Source: Gracilaria gracilis (Eukaryota; Rhodophyta; Florideophyceae; Gracilariales; Gracilariaceae). Taken from it: a stretch of DNA of 64,000 nucleotides. Shown piece by piece: positions 10,922-21,239 of this stretch. The notes beneath the pieces are model-generated. The model ran no database searches. It saw nothing but the letters and a program-made list of their open reading frames with translations, and had not been told where the DNA came from. Location: the NCBI GenBank assembly GCA_030374805.1, contig JARGSG010000013.1:1155496-1219495 (forward strand). The letters run 5' to 3'. The translations under genes and the position numbers were made by a program. The stretch's first letter is position 1; each line of letters begins with the position of its first letter.

Positions 10922-11908
10922 TCACCCGGGTGTGTGCGGGGCAGGAATAGACTTTCTAGGGCACTTCATTCCAAGCGCAGAATACTGCGCTCCTGATTTT
11001 GAGGTACAGGCCATTCGAGGAGATTTCAACCCACAGTTTCCGTATTCCGGTGTTCTTCCAATAGATGCAATATCAGAATCATTTGTAACACAAACGAAAA
11101 TTTCTCTGGGGGCTGGCGCTCTCTCCGATAGTGTCAACAAATGATTATATACACGCACAATCATTTCCTCTACAATCAAATCGTACAAATAGTTGGCGTG
11201 CTCCAAATTTCTGCTTGAGACCATAGGATGGAGCTCATTATCTTTTCCTGTGTCGCCGCTCGTGCTCACCGATTGGCCTGACAGAACTTCAAATGAGTTT
11301 GAAATATCACCATCAACTGAAAATATCTCAAGAGTACTGGGCACAGGGATGGGTGTGTAGTGAGATGCGCTCCCTGTACTGTTGATCGAAATACTCTCTG
11401 ATGAATTATTGTTTGATCGTAGTTCTTTCTTTTCCTTGGCGTACTCTGCATACCAAACGCGGCGCCTGTCAAGGGGCTTCTTTTTCGTCGATGGTGATTC
11501 TGAAACACGGTGTATCTTATACCTCCTGCGCTGGTTTTCATTTTCTTTATTTCGGTTCTGTTCACACTCGCGCCATATCTTTTTTCTCAATGAATCACTG
11601 GAGGCACACGGCACTATGTGCGGCTTTGCCAGATTATCTTTCTCCTCGGTCATAAAGTGTACGTGTTCAACCTTCGGACACGATTGTGGGGCACAGGATT
11701 CCCGTATTGAACCTAACTTGGCCGTGCATGGGACTACCAATTCCTTCAAAGAACAGTTCCCATTTTCCGGAAGAGCAATCTTCCGATACTTCCCAGACAT
11801 AACTCCGAGCTGAAGGTGGGTGTGTTCGGACCACCACCGCAGCGTTACTTTATGCGAAAGGGATAATATGTGGGCCAAGCCGTGGAACATGCCACGAACC
11901 TGTGGCAT
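10922..11908 (-). CDS. Hypothetical protein, basic and low-complexity
   Basis: An uninterrupted 328-residue frame, notable in a region where most frames are broken. The true start may be the internal Met in MSGKYRKIALPENGNCSLKE (residue ~38). The central part is highly charged (EQNRNKENENQRRRYK, then TKKKPLDRRRVWYAEYAKEK), followed by a Ser/Asn-rich stretch; the basic runs could be nuclear localisation signals. Near the C-terminus, LYDLIVEEMIVRVYNHLL could be one amphipathic helix. I recognise no catalytic or binding motif. Length and continuity support coding, but chance or transposon origin cannot be excluded. Confidence 0.45.
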   Translation of the reverse strand: MPQVRGMFHGLAHILSLSHKVTLRWWSEHTHLQLGVMSGKYRKIALPENGNCSLKELVVPCTAKLGSIRESCAPQSCPKVEHVHFMTEEKDNLAKPHIVPCASSDSLRKKIWRECEQNRNKENENQRRRYKIHRVSESPSTKKKPLDRRRVWYAEYAKEKKELRSNNNSSESISINSTGSASHYTPIPVPSTLEIFSVDGDISNSFEVLSGQSVSTSGDTGKDNELHPMVSSRNLEHANYLYDLIVEEMIVRVYNHLLTLSERAPAPREIFVCVTNDSDIASIGRTPEYGNCGLKSPRMACTSKSGAQYSALGMKCPRKSIPAPHTPG

Positions 11909-12884
11909 GTTACAAGTTGCCTTACAGAATGAAAACCCCGTGTAAGTTTATCCGACGGCTGTACATAGAATTTTGTACGTGTACCGTACTTCAACGCCAC
12001 GGCTTGCACAGTGCGAATAATATCGCGCCCAAGACGCGCCCCGCCTTGATGCCGTCGCCGCCAACCATTCGTGCCTTCCTCGCGTCGGCTCGCCGGCTTC
12101 TCTCCGTCGTTGTATTGCGTGCCCGGCGCTGATGCACGTTTGGAGCGTGGATTGAGGGCCGCCTCGTGCTGTAGCTTCCAAAGGTATGTCACGTGCCCCG
12201 GGTTCACCGCCGACGGCTCCGTCCGAGTTTGCCATCATCCAACAAATCTAAGCGCCCTGCGTGGCAAGAGCTGGGGGCACTGTCCGTGTGGAACCACGGT
12301 CATGCCGTATCCCGGGAATATCACCGACTCCTTCGATGTCAGCACAACTACTGGCTCTGACCGTTTCATCGTCAACACCGGTTCTATCACCCGCCGAAAG
12401 TATAATCACGTCTTTGAGACGCAGATGAGTGTTGAAGCCGAGAAGATAGTGAGAAGCTTGGGAAACCATACATTTTATAATATCCCACACATTGGTATCG
12501 ATGAAAATGCGCAAAATGATGGCTGGAACTCTTACCAACGCTGCCAAGGCGTGCAACACTCACTTGTAAGCAGCTCAGTTTCTCATACTCCAGTACTGTA
12601 GGAACTTTATGGTGAATCAATACGATTTTGCGACCGAGGAACCAGGAGCTGGACTTCCACAGATGGATGGGTATCCTTAATCATCCGGCACTACCAATGT
12701 CTCTTGCGCAGCAGACTTACCATTTAACGCCTGAGATAGCGTTCACGTAATCTATGATGAAAGCCACTAATCAAACCTTCGTTTACAGTATTGTGGAATA
12801 CGGCAAGCTCTCCATGACCTAGCACCTGTACAAATAGGGTCTGTCATAGCTACTTGTGAGGTGAATCTCGAATAGGGCATTGCA
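11909..12884. other. Unassigned region left of CACTA copy 1
   Basis: A plus-strand frame from about 12071 to 12601 is open with unremarkable composition (MPYPGNITDSFDVSTTTG from 12302), but has no recognised domain. A GC-rich minus-strand frame overlaps at 11948-12238. The left terminus of the transposon should lie here or just beyond; I could not identify its terminal inverted repeat. Confidence 0.35.
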
Positions 12885-15800
12885 TCACGATCTTCTTCGA
12901 GTCACTCCTTGAAGCACCACGTCACTTTCGGAGTCGAGTCTGGATCGATCTCTATCGGGGTAGTACCGACAGTTTTGAATCTTTAGGAAGCCAATCAGCC
13001 TCTCAATGCAACCAGCAGTTTCTGTGGTAGTTTCTCCCCTTCTTTTTTGATCCGTGTACACCAAATCAAATCGTTCATCTTTTTGCAACCCGTACTGCCA
13101 CTTAACGTCGACAAACGCATTCACGACTCGCGATGGACCTATCTCGACTGCAACTTCCGTGATTCCCGTAACCGTACCGTAGTACAAGTGTTTAAATTTT
13201 TGGGATCCACAGGAGTTTTGAGATGGTGACTGGCTTGAGCGAAGTGATGATCCTGTGTCGGGTTCGAAATAGGCAGCGACGCAGAACTTCTGTGTATACG
13301 TCACGACCATCTAGCTAGTATAAGTAGATAGCTCACTCCAGGAGTGGAGCTACTCTTAGTCTAGTCATCGACAGTGCGTCGGTGCTGGTTATGTAAAGAT
13401 GTTCAGTACCAGTCTGCTACAACCTTCACTACCTTACATATGGTGACAATTCTTCGTGACGAAAGCAACGTTCAGCGCAATCCATTCAGCGTCCTTGACC
13501 CGTCGTGGTCCTGCGCTTGAGGCCTACTGTGAGTACTACACAGCTTTTCCATCTTCTCTGGACTACTTTTAACTGTGTTTTCTGTCGTTTTATTGTTGCG
13601 TGACTGGGTGATTCAAGCGGCTTGAATCGACCGTAGATGCTACGCATCTGGTGCCCCGGCTGCCGCGGTCGAGAAGCATAACGTTCCAGACTCTCGACTG
13701 TAAAGTCCGTCGACTGTCTCGATACTCTGAGATTTTTGGAGGATCGTGACGATATGATGCGAAAGCTACCGGAGAGTTGGAGGGAAGTTTTGCAGAACGA
13801 ATCTGTCGACGGCTGCCTTCTGAGTCGCACGCAGTTCAACGTCGCAAATTGCCACACCAAGACATTCGAAATCAGTTTTCAACTGAATATTTGTAACCAT
13901 AGTCTCTCGGGATGTCAAAAGTCTGGTAAAATCCTCAGCCCATGTCAGTTCAGGCTCGCATGAGGTGGGCGAGTTCCAGTCATTGGCGATCTTGAAAGCC
14001 AACAGTTTGAAGTTCTTGTGGAAGATATGCGCAGTGTGATTCGAAGTGTTCTGCACTCTTCTTCCAATCTCTCCAAGGAGCCGTTCTACTACAAACTGCG
14101 AGGTGATCGGAAGTGGGCCACATTTACGTAGTATTTCCGGAAGGTGTAGGATGGCATGTGTTGTGGGAGTTAGGCAATAGGATTGATTACCATCCTTGTT
14201 GAAGAGGTCTACAAATCTTGCATATGCTTCTCCGGCAATTGCTTCCAATACATACACGCGCTTCAAATCACAGTTGTTGCCACAACTATTCTCAATCATA
14301 TCAGCTATCCGTTTCCAAAGGTGGAGAATCTTCTTTTTCACTCGATAGTGATGAAAGAAAGGAAGCAAGTACATTTCAGCATGCTTTTTGAAGCCTTCAG
14401 CCTTAAACTTTGACAAATTTTCGAGCGCAAAAGGGGATCTATCCCAAGAGGACGGGATGCCCTCGTAACAGCTCTCCATTGCATGATTATTGTTATTCAT
14501 AACAGCCCTGGGAATACAATAGTTCGGAGGTGTATTCAACTTTGCATGCTGTGGGTGTGTGCCTGTTACAAGGCACAAAATGTGCTTCGCCCAACCAAGA
14601 AGAAGCATGTGCATTACATCATATGGAAACGCGTATAGATAGTGCAGACTGAGCCTCCGCATACATGAAGTTCATTTGATACCTGTGGATTCAATCAGAC
14701 AACGGCGCTCACTCCCACCGTTTTGCGAGGATGCAAGCGCCTTCCAAGCTGAGATCACGTCATTCTCAGACCTCTTAGTGCCACACTCATATCTTATAAT
14801 GTCTCCGCGTCTCCGCGTTTGTAATGTCCATTTCTGGTCATTGCTTTTTTCAGAACTACTGAAGGAACATCTGGAACGGCACACAAGCATCGGTATATCT
14901 TCACGTACTGACGCCTCTTCAGACAAAACCGACAGAACACCCGACCGGTGTGCCCCACATATCCCAACACTTTCGAGACAGCCGGCAAATCGGCCGTGAA
15001 GTATAGGACATATGTCCGAATCGTTGGAATCTTACCATCATGGCAGCCTATTTGGACTCCATGCCCCAAAACCTTCACGTCCTGGATAATATCGTGGACG
15101 AAAGTGTCAAAATAGTCAGCGTCATGAGAGGCCGGGGCAACACCGAGTATGACTGAGTTAGAAGCACGACTGTGAACATCCGGGGGAAAGTTAAGTACAC
15201 TTGCGATTATGGGCCAAGAAGAAAGTGCTTCCTCTTTTCGGTTTCGCGTACACTCGAATCCATCAGTCGAATTGGTCAGGAAAATTAAGATCTCCGTCCC
15301 GACCTCATCCCATTTCAGGAACGCCTCACCCTGCCTCGTTGCAAACATATTTCCATGGTAGTAATCGTGAACTGCTGTGCATGATATATCGTTCGACAAT
15401 GCTTCCTTGGCTCTACGACAACCTTCAACAAGCGCATTGAATGAAGTAGGGGAAAACCAGAAATCTTCCAGGGCAGATGAAGGTTTCAAGAACCAAAGCT
15501 TCTGTTTACTTTGTCAGAAATCAATCTCGCACACTGGACAGTTCGACACTGAGCGAAGTTTTCCAGACTGAGCCACATGACCGTTTGCACACATAGCAAT
15601 ATGGGACTTTGTATTACAGGCCTTTCGCATTGCAGAAGCATCGAGAGTCCTGTATGGGAACCGAGCACTAAGGGGTGAATCTTGATCAACAACTCCATTG
15701 CTCGTTGGGATATATCGGAATGCTTAGCTGTATAGATCAGTCCTGCAAGTCTTTCGTATTCGACTTTAGCTGCGATCATCTCATCATTTCTAGCATATTC

Positions 15801-16289
15801 GAACGAAATATCAGATCGAACCAAATTGGATGTGATCGTATGCGAGAGGGAGTGATGGCAGAAACTCTGAAAACTTTCAGCAACACTTTTCGGGCTTGTA
15901 CCCGCATCACGAGCTACATCACGATCCGGACTTTTCCCGCAGCCAAGTTCCCCGCTACTGTCTGCGGGGCATATCACACTTTGCGGGCCATCAGAATGAG
16001 GCAGTAGGTTGTAAGGAGACGCACTTGCCAAGTTTTGATTCTCGTTGCACGGTGTATCTGCAACTTCAGGTTCAGCTGCTGATGATTTCAAAGCTTGGAT
16101 GTTGTTGGGAAGAGGTACAGATGCCATGGATTTTTCCATCTCCCATCGACATGATCTCTTGCGACTTGGATAGTTCCCGGGTTGCTCAACGTCAAAAGCT
16201 CCTTCTTCACTATCCTCTGAGATTGGATTGTCGTTGTTGTTACCTGATAGTTCCCATCGACACCTCTTCCTTTCTCTTTTATTCTTCAT
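12885..16289 (-). pseudogene. Tnp2-type (Transposase_21-like) transposase, broken
   Basis: Cuts and joins the transposon ends. In order: a basic N-terminus with KRCRWE; VEYERLAGLIY; a Cys/His cluster near 15520-15610 (clear in copy 3 as CANGH...CLVC); the core with STDGFEC (Asp codon at 15264-15262), SSWPIIASVLNFPPD, GYVGHTGRVFCRFC; then FPYDVMHMLLLGWAKHIL (Asp codon at 14620-14618), LHLPEILRKCGPLP and VVERLLGEIG (Glu codon at 14086-14084). Asp, Asp and Glu match the expected acidic triad of CACTA transposases. The end, LYYGTVTGITEV...WQYGLQKDERFDLVYTD, resembles the DUF4216-type C-terminal domain. The frame changes at least three times and an in-frame TGA lies near 14669, so this copy cannot make a full enzyme as read. 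Confidence 0.88.
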
Positions 16290-16864
16290 TATTAATGGAT
16301 GAGATGATTGGTATTAAGCACGATGCGCGAGGCAAACCAATTGCGATTTATTTACTGAGATAATGTGCAGCTGCTTCAAAAACATGTAATTGATAACGCC
16401 CAGGCCTTATGAATTCCTCCAATCCACCACATATATTTAGGCCAAATTCAATTTCAATATCTGTTTGGCTTACCCAGGAGTCTCCAAAAGACGAAATGTT
16501 TCAAGGTCAGTTTTCTCTTCAGGACCACTTTTCACTTGCAACTCCGTGCTTTCCCAGAGACCGTACCTCATATCCACCGCTCCCTTCGGCAGAAGTGCCA
16601 TGTGCTCACAAACGCGTCGGCACCGACGGCGACAGCCATCCAGGGCAGCGTCTCTTCTCTCTTTTCTACGTTGTTGTCATTGATCATTGCTGACAACGCA
16701 TCGTTGACGCATCCGGTACCACGTTGACCACTAACCGGCGAGCGGATTCTGGTTATCAGCTCTTCATTTTTGCGCGGCCTGAGTTGTGCAATGCTCTTCC
16801 TCTTGAGAAATCAGCAGCTACATCTGCGCTAGCACTATTCATTCCCCGTTGTATGAAGTAGAAG
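16290..16864. promoter_or_regulatory. Shared divergent promoter region, CACTA copy 1
   Basis: The 575 bases separate the divergent transposase and partner starts. The corresponding gaps in copies 2 and 3 are ~504 and ~553 bases, so the arrangement is conserved. I cannot point to a certain TATA box. Bidirectional promoter function is inferred from gene orientation only. Confidence 0.5.
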
Positions 16865-18280
16865 ATGAGTTCGAGGACATTGCATCAGGTGACGGGTGAC
16901 AGCGCTCTCAACACCGGTGTTCGGGAACCCGTTCCAAATCACGCGTCCCATCCAGATGCAACCGGTTCTAGGAGCATGGTTGCTGCTGGATCAGGAGTAG
17001 CGGCTCAGTCAAATGTGTTGGGGGGTTCGGTGCTTCCTCCAAACTTTTTTTGCAATTCGACCGCGTCGATGAAGAGGAAGATGACGGCCAAGGATCGCCT
17101 CGGGATTCGAACCGGAACTGTGCTTACCGCCCGTGCTGTTTTCAATCGTCTCTACCAGGAACGTATGGGGCGAAGCCCGGAGTGCTTTGACCCAAACTTC
17201 CCAATCTATTTGGAGATGGCCAACAAGGTCAAAGACGACATCCGCCAACACCTTTACCACAAGATGGGTTTGAAACGAGGCCCTCGCACTTACTCGTCAG
17301 TGAGAAAGAAGTTCTTTAAACATATTTTGCACCTCAGAAGAAAGCTGGAAGATACGTATCTCGTGTTGAACGCGGCGCGGAGCGGGTGGCTTTCCAACGA
17401 GCTCATCAAAGAAGCCATGCAGCGTGATAAGAAGTCGCTTGCAGAGGCGAAGAAGAAAACGACCGCGATGCGGCAGGAACCAGAGGCTGTGAGCGGTAGA
17501 GGAGTTGACAGGCAGAATATAACCACCCCCATGGGGCAGAGAGCTGGAATAGTAGACAACCCGGCACATGAAGGAAGCACGAATCATCGTACTTCTTCTC
17601 AAGCACCCTTCGTCACCCGAAAGGGCTCTCATGATAGCAGCGAAGGCGAAGATCACTCATTCAGCAAGGTCGTTGGTGGTTCTGTGCGTACCCATGGAAG
17701 TCGCGATATGGGACAGACAGAAACTGTTGACAGTGTGGAAGTTGGTATTGGTAGTTGGAATGCTGCTGACGACGATAAAGACCAGGTGCAAGCGGGGCGA
17801 TCTGACAATTTTAGTGGGCAGGCGTCTGGACCGCCGACGGCAGTGCGTAACCCCCGCGTGGAAGGCCAACAACATCCACCAAGGAGTCGTGTCTCTGTTG
17901 GTAGGAAGGAAGCGAGGAAACCGCGCATGTGCGCTAACGCCATCCGTGACGATTCTTTTTCTGATAGTGAGGTTAGCAGTGAAGATGAGGGCTTACCGAG
18001 ATCGCAAGCTTCAGAAGAGGTGCAACGCTCTTCGCCTCAGCCTCAATCGGATATGGATGTGCGTCATGATGGCCGGACCAGCGATAAATCTCAGTGTGAC
18101 TCAGAGGAAAGTGCTATCAGACGCCGGCTTTCCGTAACTTCCAAAGCAAATGGCCGTAAGCTCCACCGTGTCAAAGGAGGCAAGCGCGTGCGAAAGTCGT
18201 GGTCCAAGTATGCCTTCCGTGTACCTCGCCCGGCTAATCGCACAGCCCTTCGCCAGAAGAAGAAGCAGCGAAAATCCTGA
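16865..18280 (+). CDS. Transposon partner protein, unrecognised family, intact
   Basis: 471 residues, uninterrupted, ending in TGA. Three regions are shared with copies 2 and/or 3: an N-terminal RTLHQVTGDSA motif (residues 4-14); a basic, probably helical block (residues ~69-200) with ARAVFNRLYQERMG, NFPIYLEMANKVKDDI, YSSVRKKF and SGWLSNELIKEAMQRDKK; and a tail with VGRKEARKP, an acidic SDSEVSSEDEG cluster, and a basic end (YAFRVPRPANR...KKKQRKS). The middle is low-complexity. Basic ends flanking acidic Ser clusters suggest a nuclear, DNA- or chromatin-binding protein. By position it could play the role of TnpA, the plant CACTA accessory protein that binds subterminal repeats, but I see no sequence similarity to TnpA and this is inference. 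It is the only intact copy of the three. Confidence 0.82.
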   Translation: MSSRTLHQVTGDSALNTGVREPVPNHASHPDATGSRSMVAAGSGVAAQSNVLGGSVLPPNFFCNSTASMKRKMTAKDRLGIRTGTVLTARAVFNRLYQERMGRSPECFDPNFPIYLEMANKVKDDIRQHLYHKMGLKRGPRTYSSVRKKFFKHILHLRRKLEDTYLVLNAARSGWLSNELIKEAMQRDKKSLAEAKKKTTAMRQEPEAVSGRGVDRQNITTPMGQRAGIVDNPAHEGSTNHRTSSQAPFVTRKGSHDSSEGEDHSFSKVVGGSVRTHGSRDMGQTETVDSVEVGIGSWNAADDDKDQVQAGRSDNFSGQASGPPTAVRNPRVEGQQHPPRSRVSVGRKEARKPRMCANAIRDDSFSDSEVSSEDEGLPRSQASEEVQRSSPQPQSDMDVRHDGRTSDKSQCDSEESAIRRRLSVTSKANGRKLHRVKGGKRVRKSWSKYAFRVPRPANRTALRQKKKQRKS

Positions 18281-18673
18281 GGTAAGCCATTATCACGAAC
18301 GTGATAACTCAAAACGCCTACGACGTAAGTCTATTGCTAACATACCCCGTTGTACTTGTAATGAGGTTTACTGCATGTGTCTTACTCCACTACTCCTCTT
18401 TTCGTTCACATGCTACAGGGCGTTTTGCGAATGCAATGCGCATGGTGCTTAGAGGGTATACTTGCGATTGAACTCGCGCCCGTTCTGCGACATTTTGTAG
18501 TAAAGTATTGATCTTTTCTTGGGTATAGTGGGATCCCAATTGGAACCGTTTGGTCGCTTGATTGCCACAAAATCAGTAAAGTATAGGAATTACTTAGTAA
18601 CATCTGCGAACCACTCCTGCCATAACATAAGTACCGTGAAAGGGGTTCAGAAGCTCATAATACGCCAGAACGC

Positions 18674-18818
18674 AGTCCTTATCATGCCACGGTTTAGTCC
18701 TTTGCCAGTATATATTTGGCCTATTCTCAGCCGTTGCTTAGACTTCCCTGAGTCCTTATCATACCACGGTCTAGTCCTTTGCCGGTACATTTTTGGCCCA
18801 TCTTCAGCCGTTTTTTAG
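18674..18818 (+). repeat. Direct repeat of ~68 bases, 77 bases apart
   Basis: Copy one starts at 18674 and copy two at 18751. Both read AGTCCTTATCAT(G/A)CCACGG and continue through TAGTCCTTTGCC(A/G)GTA and a TTGGCC-TTCTCAGCCG-like end, with scattered mismatches. It lies in the subterminal part of CACTA copy 1; repeated subterminal motifs are where accessory transposon proteins usually bind. Confidence 0.8.
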
Positions 18819-18839
18819 GCTTTCTTCTTACACTGCAAG

Positions 18840-19085
18840 CCAGCAAATGTACGACATATACTGCACAAAAAAGTCTCAAATATATCTCAGACACAGGCCG
18901 TTCGGGCCACATCTCGCACACTTTCCGCCATGCCGAATAAGGCATTATTTCTGATATTTTTGAAAGGCATTATCTCGGCCATATTTTGACTGTATTTTGT
19001 ACTTTTTCGCCAAGAAAAAAAGAACTGTTTTGACCACACGACGACCATATGTCGGCCATTCCTTCTCGTCCTGCCAGATTGTTAA
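18840..19085 (+). repeat. CACTA subterminal region shared with copy 3
   Basis: Contains ATGCYGAATAAGGCATTATT at 18930-18949, also present inverted at 59637-59656. Also GTCTCAAATATATC and TCGGCCATATTTTGAC, which have counterparts in the same order in the inverted copy. The motif GGCCA recurs several times. Confidence 0.8.
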
Positions 19086-19355
19086 CTGGGAAACACACTC
19101 TTCGACCCTACCTCCTATGCAGCCCTGCTGCCCATTTCTTTCCATAACCGAATCATACAAATCTCCTTATCCCCTGGAACACTTTTTTCCATGACCAAAA
19201 CAACAACCCAGTCGTGTACTTAAAGCTTTCTCCACTCCATAGAATGTAGACCACTTTCCTTTCACAGCTAACAGCACCCGACACCTTTCAACAGCCCATA
19301 CCTCCCATCAAACAAACTCATCGCAATAAGCTCTCATTCATCTTCTCTCCATTTT

Positions 19356-20156
19356 ACAATCATCCTAGCTGTTGTCGTAGGTAGAGGCCGTTTTGGCACC
19401 ATGGTCTACAACAATGGTTCCCCTCGGGACACCTTTCTTTACGTGAAAGACTTCATTTCCGCAGATTGCATCCCCCAAGGCCCAATCTTGTTCTGTGGCA
19501 GGAACGACCTTCTCGAAAAAGTAATTCTATCTTGTCCAGCACCACGAGCAGAAGACTTGATCTTCATCCAGAATGGTCACATTCTTCCCAACCTTTCCCA
19601 ACACGGAACTGAGCCCTGCACACGAGCCGCTCTTTACATAGCCGTTCCCACTGTCGGCGCCTCCCCACAGGATGGTGTCACGCCTCTCTATTCCAATGGT
19701 CTAAACACAGCCACCGGAAAGTGGGCTCTGGCAATAGCTGAACGCCTCTGGACCGCAGGTCTCACTTGTAGTATCGTCGACGAAAACACCTTTTCCAAGT
19801 CTTACTACCAAAAGCTCGTTTGGATCTCTTCCTTCAATCTCGTCGGTTCTTCATTTGGATTCGTTACCATGTATGAAGTGGCTACTAAGTACAAAAATAT
19901 TGTCTCAACTATAATGAAGGAGCTTCTAGGCATAGTCACCTTCAACACAGGTCTCTCCTTCAATGTCCCTTCTACAGTGGAATCATTTCTGGAATAAGGT
20001 AGCACCCTTACTTCCTTCCCAGCTTCTTTCTCGGAGTATGAATCTAGAAATGCTTACTTCTATCCCACCTCCGCCAATGAAAAACTAGCCGGAAGGCAAG
20101 ACTCTGCCCCTTTCCACACCAACTATATCAACGTTCTTAGACATCACATTCTCTAG
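19356..20156 (+). pseudogene. Ketopantoate reductase/6PGDH-like oxidoreductase, broken by one stop
   Basis: An NAD(P)-dependent dehydrogenase-like protein resembling the cyanobacterial-type group related to PanE. A Rossmann glycine motif (VVVGRGRFG) lies just before the ATG at 19401, so that ATG is not the original start. The body shows GPILFCGRNDLLE, DLIFIQNGHILPNL and KLVWISSFNLVGSSFGF. After a TAA at 19995-19997 the same frame continues with SFPASFSEYESRNAYFY and a PFHTNYINVLR end before a TAG at 20154-20156, fitting the family's C-terminus. The TAA sits where related proteins have an aromatic or polar residue, so it looks like a point nonsense mutation. Substrate unknown; a pantothenate-pathway role is only a possibility. 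Confidence 0.68.
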
Positions 20157-20319
20157 TAATTAGAACAAATTGTAAACCTCGTACTCGTTGCAACTACACA
20201 CATAACCCGTTTTTGTTCTCCAATTCTTTTTAAGTTGCCGCTTAAACGAATCAACTCTTCACTTTTTATGTCAAGTCCCTATCACAAACAAACGCAACAG
20301 TATAAGTCCTACATTATAC

Positions 20320-21192
20320 CTACTCATCGTCGTCATCCATTATCATCTGTTCTTCCTCATAATCCCCATCTGTATTCTCAGCAGGGCCACCTGACATCTC
20401 TTCATCTTTCTCTTCGTACTCGCTCTCTCCATCTTCTATATCTTCCATTTCACTCTCTTCCTCCAAACCTTCATCATCGTCCAGCTGGTCGTTTGGGTCT
20501 TCTCCTAGCCCAAAGTCCTCATCTACAAACTTTGGCCGAAACGCTGGCTCCCTGTGCACCGCGTCAGGGAGCTTGTATCCTTCAGGTACAAAATACATGT
20601 GATACCTCAGGCAATTCTCTTCCACCAACGCATCCATGTACCCAGCTCCCGCATGAAACACATCCCCTCTTCCATTAAACGCAGAGTAAGGTAGAACTTT
20701 GAAGTTCTTCACAACCATTGTACGTGATAACCTCCTCAAACTCTTTTCATCCGTCACATACATATTGAGCGACCTCTCACAAACCCATATCATACATGAA
20801 CTCCCTCCAGAGGCCATCGCGAAGAACCCCGGAATATCTCCTTTATCCTTCTCCACATTCGTCAACGCTCTAAAATCAGTGTGCAACACCTGCCTTGGGC
20901 ATCCCTCCCCCGTACAAAACACACGGCCTCCGGTCTGCGGCGCATACATCCTTTTCTTCGCCTTGCTTTTGTTACAAAGGCGAAGAGCCGATGCAATTTG
21001 CCCAAACCTCGCATCCAACAACGCCCGTTTTCTCACCATCATCACATTCTTCTCATCAGATTCCATGTAATCAACAATCCTCTTCTTCGTCGTAATATAT
21101 CGTCCAATTCCCTGCATCCTGTCCCCAGCATCCTTTCCTTCCCCCGCGTTGATGATGGGATCCCATTTCGTTCGGTTCTCTTCAAACTTCAA
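20320..21192 (-). CDS. 2OG-Fe(II) oxygenase-like protein with acidic tail
   Basis: 290 residues from a non-ATG codon. The frame is open upstream to about 21286, so the N-terminus may lie there or in an upstream exon; the first internal ATG is residue 26. The pattern HTD (H104, D106), GDVFHAGAGY (H180) and CLRYHMYF (R196) matches the H-x-D...H...R metal and 2-oxoglutarate signature of double-stranded beta-helix oxygenases. Residues ~218-290 are almost entirely acidic (for example EYEEKDEEMSGG), typical of nuclear or chromatin-associated proteins. The frame ends in TAG with no internal stop. Fold assignment is from motif spacing; substrate unknown. Confidence 0.5.
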   Translation of the reverse strand: MKFEENRTKWDPIINAGEGKDAGDRMQGIGRYITTKKRIVDYMESDEKNVMMVRKRALLDARFGQIASALRLCNKSKAKKRMYAPQTGGRVFCTGEGCPRQVLHTDFRALTNVEKDKGDIPGFFAMASGGSSCMIWVCERSLNMYVTDEKSLRRLSRTMVVKNFKVLPYSAFNGRGDVFHAGAGYMDALVEENCLRYHMYFVPEGYKLPDAVHREPAFRPKFVDEDFGLGEDPNDQLDDDEGLEEESEMEDIEDGESEYEEKDEEMSGGPAENTDGDYEEEQMIMDDDDE

Positions 21193-21239
21193 GTCTGGCT
21201 GCTTCTTGGAGTCTTTCTCAAAAAAACTCCAGCAACCCC

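Larger units (their letters stand above)
12885..19085. mobile_element. CACTA-like (En/Spm superfamily) DNA transposon, copy 1
   Basis: It holds two divergent genes: a broken Tnp2-type transposase on the minus strand (16289 to 12885) and an intact partner gene on the plus strand (16865 to 18280). Beyond the partner gene lies a subterminal region that recurs in inverted orientation next to copy 3. The same gene pair occurs at 48.9-52.7 kb and 59.5-63.7 kb. The superfamily call rests on the transposase core and its C-terminal domain. Exact ends and target duplication were not found, so boundaries are minimal. Confidence 0.8.

Noticed and set aside
11948-12238. Divergent minus-strand GC-rich frame
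   Set aside because: No recognisable motif, strong overlap with an equally open plus frame, and no homolog in the window.
13340-13362. AGCTCACTCCAGGAGTGGAGCT palindrome-like sequence as a regulatory hairpin
   Set aside because: Short, imperfect, and located between decayed transposase pieces; no sign of function.
17095-17115. tRNA T-loop-like GATTCGAACCGG
   Set aside because: Lies inside the conserved coding block of the partner gene; no acceptor stem or anticodon arm fits around it. No convincing tRNA gene was found anywhere in the window.
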